A DNA stretch of 64,000 nt, taken from Kangiella sp. HZ709. Lineage in GTDB: Bacteria > Pseudomonadota > Gammaproteobacteria > Enterobacterales > Kangiellaceae. Positions 18,085 through 27,328 of the stretch are shown here, one piece after another. The translations under genes were made by a program, and so were the position numbers. The stretch is taken from NCBI RefSeq assembly GCF_009674675.1, contig NZ_WKJC01000001.1, forward strand, positions 1,123,031 through 1,187,030, read 5' to 3'. The notes under the pieces are model-generated. The model searched no databases. It saw nothing but the letters and a program-made list of their open reading frames with translations, and was not told the origin of the DNA. How positions within the stretch are numbered: position 1 is the stretch's first letter; every line of letters starts with the position of its first letter.

Positions 18085-19489
18085 TGCTATCTCCAAGAAC
18101 TTCTACTGCATTAAGTAGCTCTTCTGAGTTCTGTATAAAATAATAATTAAGTTGCATTATCGATTTAAATTTTGCTGTGTGTATCGATAGGAGCTCTAAG
18201 CTAGCATCCAACTCAGCTATTCTTGCTCTAACTACCTCTGCAAAGTCACTGACGTCATTACTGTAAGCATTGAGAGCTGCTTCTGCTTGCTGGCTCATTT
18301 GGGGTAAGAGAGACTTTTGATAAAGTGCCAGTCTCTCCTCTAATTTTTGTAATTTAGCTGTTTCCGCCTCAATATTTGAAAGAAAATTTCTTAAGGTTAG
18401 CCACTTATCATCTTTCATTGCTTCCTTATTAGAAACTGCCGACTTCACTTGGCTATCCTGCTTTGTTGAACTGAAAAGCGGCAAACTAACGGTTACCCCC
18501 ACACTAAAAAAGTCAGATCTACTCATTCCAGATGGCGCACTATCACGATAGGAATAGCTTGCACTCAGTCCCCACTCAGGTTTATAGGCTTGTTTAGCTA
18601 ATTCGACGCCCACATCACCAACCATGATCTTCTTATCAATACTGATTAATAATGGATGTAGCTTAACCTTCTCTATCACCTCAGTAGAATTGAAAATATT
18701 GGAATTAAGATCTAGTAACTTTTCAGGATATAAGCGCTTAATTTTTGGTAATTGAGAACTTACTTTTGTTGAATTCAGAGTTTGTATATCTAAATGATTT
18801 TCAGACTGCCCATAAAAATCATTTGAGCCAATCCATTCGTTAAGCTTTGTTATGGCTACTTTTTGATTTTGTTTTAATTGAAACAATTTATCTTCAAGCC
18901 TTGTTAGCTCTAGCTCTGCGCGAATGACGTCCTGTTGGTGAACTTTACCAAAACTTGAACCATAACCAGCCTCAGCTACCTCTGTCAGCTGCTCAAAAAG
19001 CCCTTTATTTGTTTCTAGAATCTCAATACTTGCTTGTGCTTTATAAGCATCTAGCCATAAATTAGCCGCCATTAAGCTTACACTAGCTTTACGGTTCTCT
19101 CTTAGCCAAGGTTGCTGCTCACTTAGAGTTTTAAATTGCTTCGACTTTAATTCCAAGCTATCGCCTCTAGGAAGCATTTGGGAAATGCCTACTTTAAACT
19201 GAGTCATGGGCTCTTGATTAAACTCGAAGGTATCTGTAGGCAAATTAGCCAAATTCACCGAGAGTTTAGGATCTGGCAATACATTGCTCGCTAAACTTTG
19301 CTCGTAAAGTGCAGCTTGACGATTTTTACTTTTGCTTAACCAAGGATCATATTTTTGAGCTTGACGAAGCACTTCTTTAAGGCTCAATTTACCTTGGGTT
19401 TCAGCCTTAGCTTTAGCAGATTGTATTAAAACTAAAATAACGATTAGCGTGTATTTTAATACCTTACTAGGTAACGTATATATAGGCAT
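18077..19489 (-). CDS. cusC: TolC-family outer membrane channel, CusC type
   Basis: About 470 residues from the ATG at 19489, which has GGAGG 5 nt upstream; an in-frame TTG at 19504 overlaps that site. A signal peptide (about 1-30) is followed by two outer-membrane-efflux repeats rich in helical heptads, with FSVGVTVSLPLFS marking a barrel strand near residue 325. No lipobox Cys is visible, unlike E. coli CusC. Together with cusB and cusA it completes a tripartite pump. It is the first pump gene of the leftward operon. The small Met/His protein gene lies upstream. Confidence 0.88.
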   Translation of the reverse strand: MPIYTLPSKVLKYTLIVILVLIQSAKAKAETQGKLSLKEVLRQAQKYDPWLSKSKNRQAALYEQSLASNVLPDPKLSVNLANLPTDTFEFNQEPMTQFKVGISQMLPRGDSLELKSKQFKTLSEQQPWLRENRKASVSLMAANLWLDAYKAQASIEILETNKGLFEQLTEVAEAGYGSSFGKVHQQDVIRAELELTRLEDKLFQLKQNQKVAITKLNEWIGSNDFYGQSENHLDIQTLNSTKVSSQLPKIKRLYPEKLLDLNSNIFNSTEVIEKVKLHPLLISIDKKIMVGDVGVELAKQAYKPEWGLSASYSYRDSAPSGMSRSDFFSVGVTVSLPLFSSTKQDSQVKSAVSNKEAMKDDKWLTLRNFLSNIEAETAKLQKLEERLALYQKSLLPQMSQQAEAALNAYSNDVSDFAEVVRARIAELDASLELLSIHTAKFKSIMQLNYYFIQNSEELLNAVEVLGDSNE

Positions 19490-19589
19490 ACTTGCCTCCA
19501 ACAATAGATAAGCAACAGGGATTAAGTCTCAGTCTGACTAAATACCAATTAAATTGATCGATTTTGTACCAGTGAATTACTGGTTTGGC

Positions 19590-19964
19590 TTAACCTAATA
19601 TTGGGGGTCGATATGGGGTGTCTAAATAACGACTAGAGTAGGATGTAGAATAAGTATATGTTTTAGAATGCTGTGCATTGAACTCATACAGAAAGCTAGC
19701 TTGGCTTAAATAGACAGGCACCGTAACGGCACATTGTTGCATTGGGCAAGAATCAGCTGAGTCACAACAGTCAGAGGGTTTATCTGATTCCATTGTGTTT
19801 GTATGGTCCATTTGATGCATTAAGTGCATGCTATGATCCATTTCAACAGCTTCCATAGCTTGTTGACTCATGTTTGAACATTGAATTGAAGCATCAGCAA
19901 ATACTTGATTTGTAGAAACCAAGATAAATACTAAAACTATGACTTTTAATAAAAGGTGTTTCAA
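19590..19964 (-). CDS. small exported His/Met/Cys-rich protein of the copper operon
   Basis: 124 residues with a signal peptide (about 1-24). The middle is dense in metal ligands: SMHLMHQMDH, then CCDSADSCPMQQC. The C terminus ends in YLDTPYRPPILG. Small exported proteins with His/Cys-rich centres and an RPP-type tail commonly lead cop/czc operons; their biochemical role is not settled. The same tail motif recurs in the divergent small protein at 20262-20561, so the two operons open with related leader proteins. It is probably co-transcribed with cusC, about 100 bp downstream. Confidence 0.65.
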   Translation of the reverse strand: MKHLLLKVIVLVFILVSTNQVFADASIQCSNMSQQAMEAVEMDHSMHLMHQMDHTNTMESDKPSDCCDSADSCPMQQCAVTVPVYLSQASFLYEFNAQHSKTYTYSTSYSSRYLDTPYRPPILG

Positions 19965-20097
19965 TTCAATTCTTCCGAAGATCGTATACCAGGAGAATTA
20001 GACCAGATATAATATAAAAGTTCAACTGAGAGCATGTATTACAATTAATACTATATGAAGTAACCTACATATACATTGACCATTCAGTTCCTTAATT

Positions 20098-20149
20098 CAA
20101 TGTCGGCTTAGTGACGTTTCCAGACTGCTCAGTTCGAAAAGCAGACACT
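20098..20149. repeat. dispersed repeat, copy B
   Basis: Full-length copy of about 52 bp in the divergent region between the copper and zinc operons. The left end AATGTCGGCTT is complementary, with one mismatch, to the right end AAGCAGACA. The middle carries GTGACGTTTCCAGACTGCT and GTTCGAAAA, both shared with copy C. Confidence 0.75.
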
Positions 20150-20261
20150 TAAAATCTAAATAATCACACTTAAATTTGTAAGCACCCTTTACACTATATG
20201 ACTAGATCAAATTTCAGAGAAGAGTTAAAATTGCCCCGTATTTCTTAAAAAGCCAATACTT

Positions 20262-20561
20262 TTGAAATTATTTCTAGCCATATTATTAACAATTATGACC
20301 TTGCAAGCGTCCATTCAGAATGCAGATGCTCATAGTGCTATTGTTGATCAGTATGACTTGCATGAAGTTTTAGATATTGATTCCTCCAATGAAAATGAGC
20401 ACGACTCCAGTCATTGTTGCCATTGCTATAATTCAAGCACTCTATTTGTTAACTTTCCTCAAGAAGGTATTTTACCTATAGGTAAGAAAAGTAGCTTTTC
20501 TACTATATCAAACCACTACCAAACCTATCTCAGCAGGTTGTTTCGTCCCCCGATCCAGTAA
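20262..20561 (+). CDS. small exported CzcI-like protein
   Basis: 99 residues starting with TTG, chosen because it begins a good signal peptide (about 1-23). The mature part contains HDSSHCCHCYNSS, a likely metal site, and ends LSRLFRPPIQ. This matches the general form of CzcI-type proteins that open czcCBA operons. The upstream region has only a weak ribosome-binding site. It is followed 50 bp later by the TolC-family gene of the zinc/cobalt/cadmium pump and is read with it. CzcI is thought to modulate expression of the operon, but that is not proven for this protein. Confidence 0.6.
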   Translation: MKLFLAILLTIMTLQASIQNADAHSAIVDQYDLHEVLDIDSSNENEHDSSHCCHCYNSSTLFVNFPQEGILPIGKKSSFSTISNHYQTYLSRLFRPPIQ

Positions 20562-20611
20562 TTTCCTACATTTTTTATAAATTTAAAACTTAAATCTTTA
20601 AGGAAATTATT

Positions 20612-21805
20612 ATGCGCAAATACTTGTTTGTGCTGCCTTTTCTATGTTTGCCGTCTATAGCAACGGCTGACTGGGGAAAGCAGCTCGTTAATTCTGTTGA
20701 AAGCAGCGATTATTATCAGCTATTAAAGCAAAAACTGATCACTGCTAATTTTGAGAAGGAAGCATATTCTCAATCATTTTATAACCCTGAAATTCAAGCC
20801 GACTATAAAAATTCTGAAGTAAATGAGTTTTCTATCGGCATTAGTCAAACTATCGACTTTTCGAGCAAACGCCAATTTAGTAAAAACTATGGTCAAATGC
20901 GCTTGCTGTCAGCTCAAGCTAATGCAAAAGAAATAGAGAGGCAACTCCTCTTCCAAGCTATCAATGCGTTAGTAGAACTGAGAAAGCAGCAACAATTAGA
21001 GCAGCTGAATTTGCAACAAAAGCAACTATTAAGCCAGTTATCCAAGGATATTCGAGAAAAAGAACGCATTGGTGAACTAGGCAAACTAGACAGTCAAGTG
21101 TCTGAAATAGCTATGGCTAATTTCTTAAGTCAAACAAGTAAGCAGTTACTAGATTTGAACTCGGCTAAGGAGCAGACTAATATTTGGTTTTCTAACAGTG
21201 AGTCTCTTCCTAAGAGCCTTCCAAAAGCTCTAACAACTAAAATCAGGGCTCCTTTTATTGAAAAGTTAATAGAGCAAACTCCACAGATCTTACTGGCTCA
21301 ATCTCAAGTTAATTTATTGAAAGCAGACTGGAAAAGAACCGAAGCGTTAAACAAATCAGATCCAACGGTAGGCGTTAATGTCGGTAAAGAAGGTGATGCC
21401 AATACGGTTGGAGTAACTTTTAGCATGCCCCTCAATATTAGCAATAATTATTCCTCTGCTAATTCAGCAAAACACTCTGAATTTCTTGAGCAGGATTATC
21501 AATTGGCAATTGCAAGGAAATTGATGAAGCTCGAATTCAAAAAAGAATTTTCCGCATATACGCAACTATTTGATAGTTATCAAGACTGGAAAACCATTGC
21601 CTCAGAAAGCATTAGAGGGAATGAAAAGTTGTTGGTTAACTTGTGGCAAGAAGGTGAAATTACAACCTCCGAATTTATTGTCGCCAATCAACAGCGATTA
21701 AACGCACTCAAATCAGGTATAGAGTTACAAAATAATCTCTATAAGCAATACATACTGTGGCTATCAACTTCTAATCAATTAAGAAGTTGGTTAATGAATC
21801 AATAA
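20612..21805 (+). CDS. czcC: TolC-family outer membrane protein, CzcC type
   Basis: 397 residues with a signal peptide (about 1-19). Shorter than the CusC-type protein at 18077, but with the same helical organisation, including the early FSIGISQTID strand and VGVTFSMPLNIS in the second repeat. It has AAGGAAATT upstream of the ATG. It lies in one run with the adaptor (13 bp on) and the pump. It is expected to form the outer-membrane exit duct for periplasmic Zn, Co or Cd. Confidence 0.85.
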   Translation: MRKYLFVLPFLCLPSIATADWGKQLVNSVESSDYYQLLKQKLITANFEKEAYSQSFYNPEIQADYKNSEVNEFSIGISQTIDFSSKRQFSKNYGQMRLLSAQANAKEIERQLLFQAINALVELRKQQQLEQLNLQQKQLLSQLSKDIREKERIGELGKLDSQVSEIAMANFLSQTSKQLLDLNSAKEQTNIWFSNSESLPKSLPKALTTKIRAPFIEKLIEQTPQILLAQSQVNLLKADWKRTEALNKSDPTVGVNVGKEGDANTVGVTFSMPLNISNNYSSANSAKHSEFLEQDYQLAIARKLMKLEFKKEFSAYTQLFDSYQDWKTIASESIRGNEKLLVNLWQEGEITTSEFIVANQQRLNALKSGIELQNNLYKQYILWLSTSNQLRSWLMNQ

Positions 21806-21818
21806 AAGGGCCAGAATC

Positions 21819-22904
21819 ATGAAAAATATTTTATTACTATTATTGTTACTCAATATTATGGTTTTTTCTCCAGTTTCTATAGGAGCTACAGAGGAGCACG
21901 ACGATGATGGCTTGATAGAGCTCACTGATGCTCAGCTACAGGCTGCAAATATTAAAACTAAAGTAATGATTAAAGAGAGCCTTTCTGAGCGAATACTGGC
22001 TTTTGGTGAGCTGGTTAATAATGACTATAAAAGTTATGTATTAACTAGTCCCGTTAAGGCAAGAATTATTGATAGGAAAGCTTTCTTAGGTCAGAAAGTT
22101 AGTAAAGGTGATGTTCTTATCAGTTTATACAGCGAAGACATTGCAAGCTTACAAAGTCAGTACTCTATCGCTAGTTCTGAATGGAATCGAATACAGCGCC
22201 TAGGAAAGTCTACCGTAGGTGCAAAGCGATACAATAATGCTCAAGTTGCTTTCCAAGCAGCGAATTCTAAATTAGCTAATATTGGGATCAGTTTAACTGA
22301 TCCAAAAACCATTGATACAAAACCTCCGTTAGGCACTTTTTATTTAAGTGCGTTGGCTGATGGCGTGATTTTGGAAGATAAGTTTACCCAAGGTCAGATT
22401 GTTGAGTCTGGTCAAGTATTAATGACTATGGTTGATGAAAATACTTTATGGGTTGATGCAAAAATCACTTCTAATAAATTAATACCTACTAATGCCAAAG
22501 CAAAAGTCATCATTAACAAAGCTTCCGTAGATGGTGAGATCATTCAATTTGGTCATGCTATTGATGAAGTTACACGAACCAGAAAAGTGAGATTGTTGAT
22601 TGATAACCCAAATGACAGTTTTCATGCAGGGATGTTTGCCGATATTGAATTTTATATTCCTAAAAGTGAGCAAGGATTTTTAATTAATCAAGGTTCAGTA
22701 TTAAGAACTTCTGATGGCGATTGGGCTGTATTTATTGAAGAGAAGCCTAATCATTTTAGGCAACAAGAAGTTGAGTTAGGTATTAACCTTGGGGACGTGG
22801 TTGAAATAAAAGGCATTAATGAGAGAACTAAAGTGGTTACCAATGGTGCTTTTTACTTGCAATCAGAAGCTCAAAAATCTGGCTTTGATATTCACGGCCA
22901 TTAG
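21819..22904 (+). CDS. czcB: RND periplasmic adaptor, CzcB type
   Basis: 361 residues. Signal peptide (about 1-23), an acidic EEHDDDG segment, then HlyD-type lipoyl (SPVKARIIDRKAFLGQKVSKGDVL, about 76-99), hairpin and beta-barrel domains. It lacks the heavy-metal-binding and CusF modules of the CusB protein in this window and is therefore the minimal adaptor. It ends HGH. The stop lies 8 bp before the start of the pump gene, whose ribosome-binding site AGGAGG sits in the gap. Confidence 0.88.
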   Translation: MKNILLLLLLLNIMVFSPVSIGATEEHDDDGLIELTDAQLQAANIKTKVMIKESLSERILAFGELVNNDYKSYVLTSPVKARIIDRKAFLGQKVSKGDVLISLYSEDIASLQSQYSIASSEWNRIQRLGKSTVGAKRYNNAQVAFQAANSKLANIGISLTDPKTIDTKPPLGTFYLSALADGVILEDKFTQGQIVESGQVLMTMVDENTLWVDAKITSNKLIPTNAKAKVIINKASVDGEIIQFGHAIDEVTRTRKVRLLIDNPNDSFHAGMFADIEFYIPKSEQGFLINQGSVLRTSDGDWAVFIEEKPNHFRQQEVELGINLGDVVEIKGINERTKVVTNGAFYLQSEAQKSGFDIHGH

Positions 22905-22912
22905 GAGGCAAA

Positions 22913-25900
22913 ATGTTTCAATTTATAGTAAATTTTGCCTTAAAAAATAGGCTACTAATTGTTATTGGACTCATAGCTTTATGCATTGTAGGTTATATCA
23001 GTCTGCAAAAATTAAACCTCGATGCTTTTCCTGATGTTACCAATGTTCAAGTATCTGTGAATACTGAAGCTCCCGGCATGGCTGCTGAAGAAGTTGAAAA
23101 ACTGATTAGTTACCCTATTGAATCCGTAATGTATTCACTTCCAGATGTTGCTGAAGTTCGTTCAACGTCTAAAACGGGCTTATCGCTTGTAACCATTGTT
23201 TTCAAAGATAAAGTCGATATTTATTTTGCTAGACAATTAGTATTTGAGCGCTTGCAAGCTGCTAAAGCATTAATTCCAGAAAGTGCAGGCATACCTGAAA
23301 TGGGGCCTAACACTTCTGGATTAGGTCAAGTATTTCAGTACTTCTTGCTCGCGGATGAAAGTTCGAATATGGATGCAGTCAAATTACGCTCCTTAAATGA
23401 CTGGGTCATTAAGTTATTACTCATGCCTGTAGATGGTGTAACTGATGTACTATCATTCGGCGGTCAAGTATTACAATATCAAGTCAATGTTAATCCATCT
23501 AAACTACTCGCTTATGAGCTGTCTCTAGATGATGTTCAACAAGCAATAGAAAATAACAATCAAAATGCAGGCGGCTGGTATCTCGATAGAGGTCAAGAGC
23601 AGCTAATTATCCGTGGTTTTGGTTGGTTAGAATCAGGTGATAAAGGCTTAGAGCAACTACGCCAGCTTCCTATCCGTTCAGTTGATGGAACCTTTATTAA
23701 GATTTCTGACGTTGCAACAGTAGGGTTTGGCGAAGAAATCAGACAAGGCGCTGTGACCTTAAGCAGGCGAGATATAAGTGGTGCTATAAAAGCTGAAGGA
23801 GAAGTGGTTTCTGGCATTGTTCTTAAGCGAATGGGAGCCAATACCAAACAAACTATTGATGGCATTCAATCTAGAATTGATTTAATTGAACAAGCTTTGC
23901 CTGATGGAGTTAAGTTTGTAGCTTATTATGATCAAGCTGATTTAGTGACTAAGGCTGTCGATACAGTTGTATCTGCACTGCTCTTGGCTTTTGTCTTGAT
24001 TGTCGTAGTGTTATTACTCTTCATGATGAACTTAAGAGCCGCCTTTTTGGTACTCATCTCTATTCCCATTGCCATATTGATAGCATTGATGATTATGTCT
24101 TTTTACGGTATTTCCGCAAATCTTATGTCACTAGGAGGTATAGCTATCGCTATTGGTATGTTAGTTGATGGCTCAGTTGTAGTAGTTGACAATATTTTTA
24201 AAAAGTTACAAACAACGCAAAGCACAAGTAATGAAAAAGAAGGAAATAAAACTAGTTTATTGCAAATTATCAAGCTGGCTACTCATGAAGTCGCTCGCCC
24301 AGTATTTTTCGCAGCCATTATTATTATGGTGGTATTTATGCCTTTGTTTTCTTTCGAAGGTGTTGAAGCGAAACTCTTTCAGCCAATGGCAATTAGCATT
24401 ATCTTAGCTATTGCAGCAGCTGTATTAGTCGCTCTAGTTATTGTGCCTGCTTTAGCCTCCTTAATTTTAAAGCGAGATTTAAAACTCAAACAAAGTCCTC
24501 TTTTAAAACCACTAAACGCGCTTTATAGCAAAGCCTTAATCTATGCTCTAAAGAAGAAAAAAGCGTTAGTTACTTTAGTGTTACTATTAAGTTTGTCTGC
24601 CGCTACCATGATCCCTTATCTCGGCACAGAGTTTGTTCCTGAGCTTGAAGAAGGAACTATTAATCTTAGGGTAACGCTAGGGCCAACTGCCAGCTTAAAC
24701 ACAGCTTTAGAGTTATCACCCAAACTCGAAAAAGACTTATTGTCATTCCCACAAGTTAATTATGCATTAAGTCGTATAGGCAGGCCTGAACTTGGTGGCG
24801 ACCCAGAGCCCGTTAGTAATATTGAAATTTATCTTGGTCTAACGCCTGTCTCAGAGTGGGATAAGTTTAATTCTCGTCAAGAGTTGCAAAATGCAATGGC
24901 GCTAAAGCTACAAAAATATCCAGGCCTTCTACTCAACTTTTCTCAGCCAATTGCCACTCGTGTCGATGAGCTGCTATCTGGTGTAAAAGCGCAGTTAGCG
25001 ATCAAGTTATTTGGGCACGAATTTGACGAGCTAACGACTAAAGGGAAAGAACTTGAAACGATAGTCAAAGGTGTCGAAGGTACTAAGGACGTTTCACTGG
25101 AACAAATTTCTGGTGAAGCGCAATTAGTAGTGAAACCAAGACTTAGCAACCTTTCAAGGTTTGGTTTATCTGTTGCCGACGTAATGCAGTTGGTCTCAAC
25201 AGGTCTAGGAGGAGCTTCTGTTGGACAAATTATTCAAGGCAACGAACGGTATGATATTTATTTACGCTTAGAGCAAAGCCGAAGAGACAATTTGCAGAAA
25301 ATTAAAGATTTAACCATCCGTACCGATGAGGGGATCTATATAACTTTGTCACAAATAGCAGATATTACTATAGAGACAGGGCCACCTCAGATCCGTCGCG
25401 ATAAAGTCCAGCGCAGAGTGGTTGTTCAAGCAAATGTTGAAGGTCGAGACATGGGAACGGTAGTTAGTGATATTCAAGCTAAGGTCGATACTGAGCTTGA
25501 GTTAGAACCAGGTTACAGTGTAGAAATTGGTGGGCAGTTCGAAAACCAACAAAGAGCTCAACAAAAGCTATTAATTGTAGTCCCCATTTCTATTTTGCTA
25601 ATAGCTTTACTCTTGTACTTTGCATTTGGTTCTTTATCACAATCACTATTAATATTAGTGAATATCCCTTTAGCACTGGTGGGCGGTGTCTTTGCGTTAT
25701 GGTTAACGGGACAATACTTATCGGTTCCAAGTTCTGTAGGTTTTATTACCTTATTTGGAGTAGCTGTATTAAATGGAGTTGTGATGGTTGAAGCGATTAA
25801 TGAGAGATTGCGACAAGGGGTAAATCTAGACGAAGCCATAACTGTTGGAGCACTCTCTCGACTTAGACCTGTATTGATGACGGCTCTAACTTCCGCACTC

Positions 25901-26068
25901 GGTTTAATACCGATGCTCTTATCTAGTGGTGTAGGCTCTGAGATTCAAAAACCATTGGCTACGGTGGTTGTCGGTGGCTTATTAAGTGCAACACTGCTAA
26001 CCTTAATTGTAATTCCAGCATTTTATTCTAGTTTTTCAAAGGGATTTGTATCCTCGAACCATGAATAA
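22913..26068 (+). CDS. czcA: heavy-metal RND pump, CzcA family
   Basis: 1051 residues. Inner-membrane metal/proton antiporter. The position that is methionine in CusA (YMP) is not conserved here (ELEEGTINLRVTLGP). RVDELLSGVKAQLAIKLFG replaces RIDMLATGIK, which is the divalent-metal (Zn/Co/Cd) version of this loop. TM4 carries the charged VDGSVVVVDN needed for proton coupling. The exact metal cannot be read from sequence alone. It is the third gene of the rightward efflux operon, followed 79 bp later by a cation diffusion facilitator. Confidence 0.92.
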   Translation: MFQFIVNFALKNRLLIVIGLIALCIVGYISLQKLNLDAFPDVTNVQVSVNTEAPGMAAEEVEKLISYPIESVMYSLPDVAEVRSTSKTGLSLVTIVFKDKVDIYFARQLVFERLQAAKALIPESAGIPEMGPNTSGLGQVFQYFLLADESSNMDAVKLRSLNDWVIKLLLMPVDGVTDVLSFGGQVLQYQVNVNPSKLLAYELSLDDVQQAIENNNQNAGGWYLDRGQEQLIIRGFGWLESGDKGLEQLRQLPIRSVDGTFIKISDVATVGFGEEIRQGAVTLSRRDISGAIKAEGEVVSGIVLKRMGANTKQTIDGIQSRIDLIEQALPDGVKFVAYYDQADLVTKAVDTVVSALLLAFVLIVVVLLLFMMNLRAAFLVLISIPIAILIALMIMSFYGISANLMSLGGIAIAIGMLVDGSVVVVDNIFKKLQTTQSTSNEKEGNKTSLLQIIKLATHEVARPVFFAAIIIMVVFMPLFSFEGVEAKLFQPMAISIILAIAAAVLVALVIVPALASLILKRDLKLKQSPLLKPLNALYSKALIYALKKKKALVTLVLLLSLSAATMIPYLGTEFVPELEEGTINLRVTLGPTASLNTALELSPKLEKDLLSFPQVNYALSRIGRPELGGDPEPVSNIEIYLGLTPVSEWDKFNSRQELQNAMALKLQKYPGLLLNFSQPIATRVDELLSGVKAQLAIKLFGHEFDELTTKGKELETIVKGVEGTKDVSLEQISGEAQLVVKPRLSNLSRFGLSVADVMQLVSTGLGGASVGQIIQGNERYDIYLRLEQSRRDNLQKIKDLTIRTDEGIYITLSQIADITIETGPPQIRRDKVQRRVVVQANVEGRDMGTVVSDIQAKVDTELELEPGYSVEIGGQFENQQRAQQKLLIVVPISILLIALLLYFAFGSLSQSLLILVNIPLALVGGVFALWLTGQYLSVPSSVGFITLFGVAVLNGVVMVEAINERLRQGVNLDEAITVGALSRLRPVLMTALTSALGLIPMLLSSGVGSEIQKPLATVVVGGLLSATLLTLIVIPAFYSSFSKGFVSSNHE

Positions 26069-26147
26069 TATGACAAGAATACAAGGTATTATTACCACAA
26101 CAGTAATGTATGTTTTTACGATTTTTTAAGTAAGCAAGTAGCTCCTT

Positions 26148-27068
26148 ATGTCACACAGTCACACTAACGATAATCAACATTCTCATGGAAATGCTTGCAG
26201 CGGACACGGAGAAGGTTCCAGCAAAAAAGTGTTACTAATTGCATTAATTATTACCAGTATATTTATGGTAGTTGAAGTGATTGGAGGGATAGTCTCTGGA
26301 TCCTTAGCATTGATTGCAGATGCTGGACATATGCTGACCGATGCAGGAGCGTTGTTATTAGCATTTGCGGCAGTAAAATGGAGCGCTAAGCCTAAAGACT
26401 CTAAAAGATCATATGGCTACGCACGATTACAAGTACTCGCTGCATTTGCAAATGGCATTGCCCTATTGGCATTAACAATATGGATAGTTGTTGAAGCTGT
26501 TGGGCGGTTTAATTCCCCAGAGCCGATTGAGTCAATGTCTATGTTTATTGTCGCACTCATAGGACTGCTCGTTAATATTATTGTGTTTAAAATGCTCCAC
26601 AGTTCTAGTAAAGAAAACATTAACGTACGCGGAGCTATGCTCCATGTTCTTGGTGATTTACTGGGATCTGTAGGAGCTATTTTGGCTGCTATTTTAATCT
26701 ATTGGAAGAATTGGTTATGGGCAGATCCTGTTTTATCAGTGTTTGTGTCTTTATTGATAGTAAAAAGTGCACTGCGCTTAATAAAAGAATCTAGTCATAT
26801 CCTACTTGAAGGGACTCCTCCTAGTTTAGATGTAGCTAAGATTGAAAATGATCTTTCAGCAATTAATGGTGTTAATAATATCCACCACTTACACGTTTGG
26901 TGCCTTAATGAAAATAAAATTGTCGCAAGCCTTCACGCAACTGTAGAGGACTTAAAGCAAGGAGACGATATCATAGCAGCCATAAGCAGTAAGTTGAAAA
27001 GCGAATACGGCATTGAGCATAGCACTATACAATTAGAAACGAAGCATTGTGATTTTATTGAGTGCTAA
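26148..27068 (+). CDS. czcD: cation diffusion facilitator, CzcD-type zinc/cadmium exporter
   Basis: 306 residues with a His-rich N terminus (HSHTNDNQHSHG), six expected membrane helices and a C-terminal ferredoxin-like domain (about 210-300, with HHLHVWCLNE). The transport site can be placed at DAGHMLTDA in TM2 and HVLGDLLGS in TM5. The His-Asp/His-Asp combination is typical of Zn/Cd-selective CDF proteins. CDF proteins move metal from the cytoplasm to the periplasm, where the CzcCBA pump can expel it, which explains the gene order. The gene ends the rightward run. Confidence 0.92.
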   Translation: MSHSHTNDNQHSHGNACSGHGEGSSKKVLLIALIITSIFMVVEVIGGIVSGSLALIADAGHMLTDAGALLLAFAAVKWSAKPKDSKRSYGYARLQVLAAFANGIALLALTIWIVVEAVGRFNSPEPIESMSMFIVALIGLLVNIIVFKMLHSSSKENINVRGAMLHVLGDLLGSVGAILAAILIYWKNWLWADPVLSVFVSLLIVKSALRLIKESSHILLEGTPPSLDVAKIENDLSAINGVNNIHHLHVWCLNENKIVASLHATVEDLKQGDDIIAAISSKLKSEYGIEHSTIQLETKHCDFIEC

Positions 27069-27212
27069 CAAGATAGGACGAGTAAACTTCTAGCTGGCAT
27101 TTAGAATGCTCCATAGTAAAGATTACATAGCTACTTCAAGAAGTATCTGTAAGGAGCAATAACAATACTTGTCGGGTTTGCTAAGAACTATGATTGCGCA
27201 GATCCCACTCAT

Positions 27213-27263
27213 CAACGTCCGATTTGTGACGGTTTCAGATTGCTTGGCTCGAAAGCGGACACT
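27213..27263. repeat. dispersed repeat, copy C
   Basis: About 51 bp. ACGTCCGATTT at the left is complementary, with mismatches, to AAAGCGGACACT at the right. The centre GTGACGGTTTCAGATTGCT matches copy B. It ends 5 bp from the attC-like site at 27268. Confidence 0.75.
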
Positions 27264-27267
27264 CAGA

Positions 27268-27328
27268 AATTAACGCCTAGCTAAGCCGAGCGTGATTTTT
27301 GCGCGTCGGCTTGAGCTTTCTGTTAAGT
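27268..27328 (-). repeat. attC-like integron recombination site 1
   Basis: Read on the minus strand, ACTTAAC (27328-27322) fits the R'' consensus RYYYAAC and GTTAATT (27274-27268) fits R' GTTRRRY at six of seven positions. Between them AAGCCGA and TCGGCTT are perfect complements (L boxes) that continue into AGCT/AGCT with one unpaired base on one arm, as in attC sites. The end reads GGCGTTA, common in attC sites. The stop codon of the adjacent gene lies in the R'' box. Structure and gene position agree with a cassette 3' end. Confidence 0.7.

Noticed and set aside
24186-24407. 73-codon frame inside czcA
   Set aside because: Out-of-frame shadow within a conserved membrane segment of the pump; no start signal.
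27270-27326. Ordinary terminator hairpin after the methyltransferase gene
   Set aside because: The arms have two separate paired boxes with an unpaired spacer and an extrahelical base, and no T-run follows. The match of the cassette ends also favours an attC site, although a terminator role in addition is possible.
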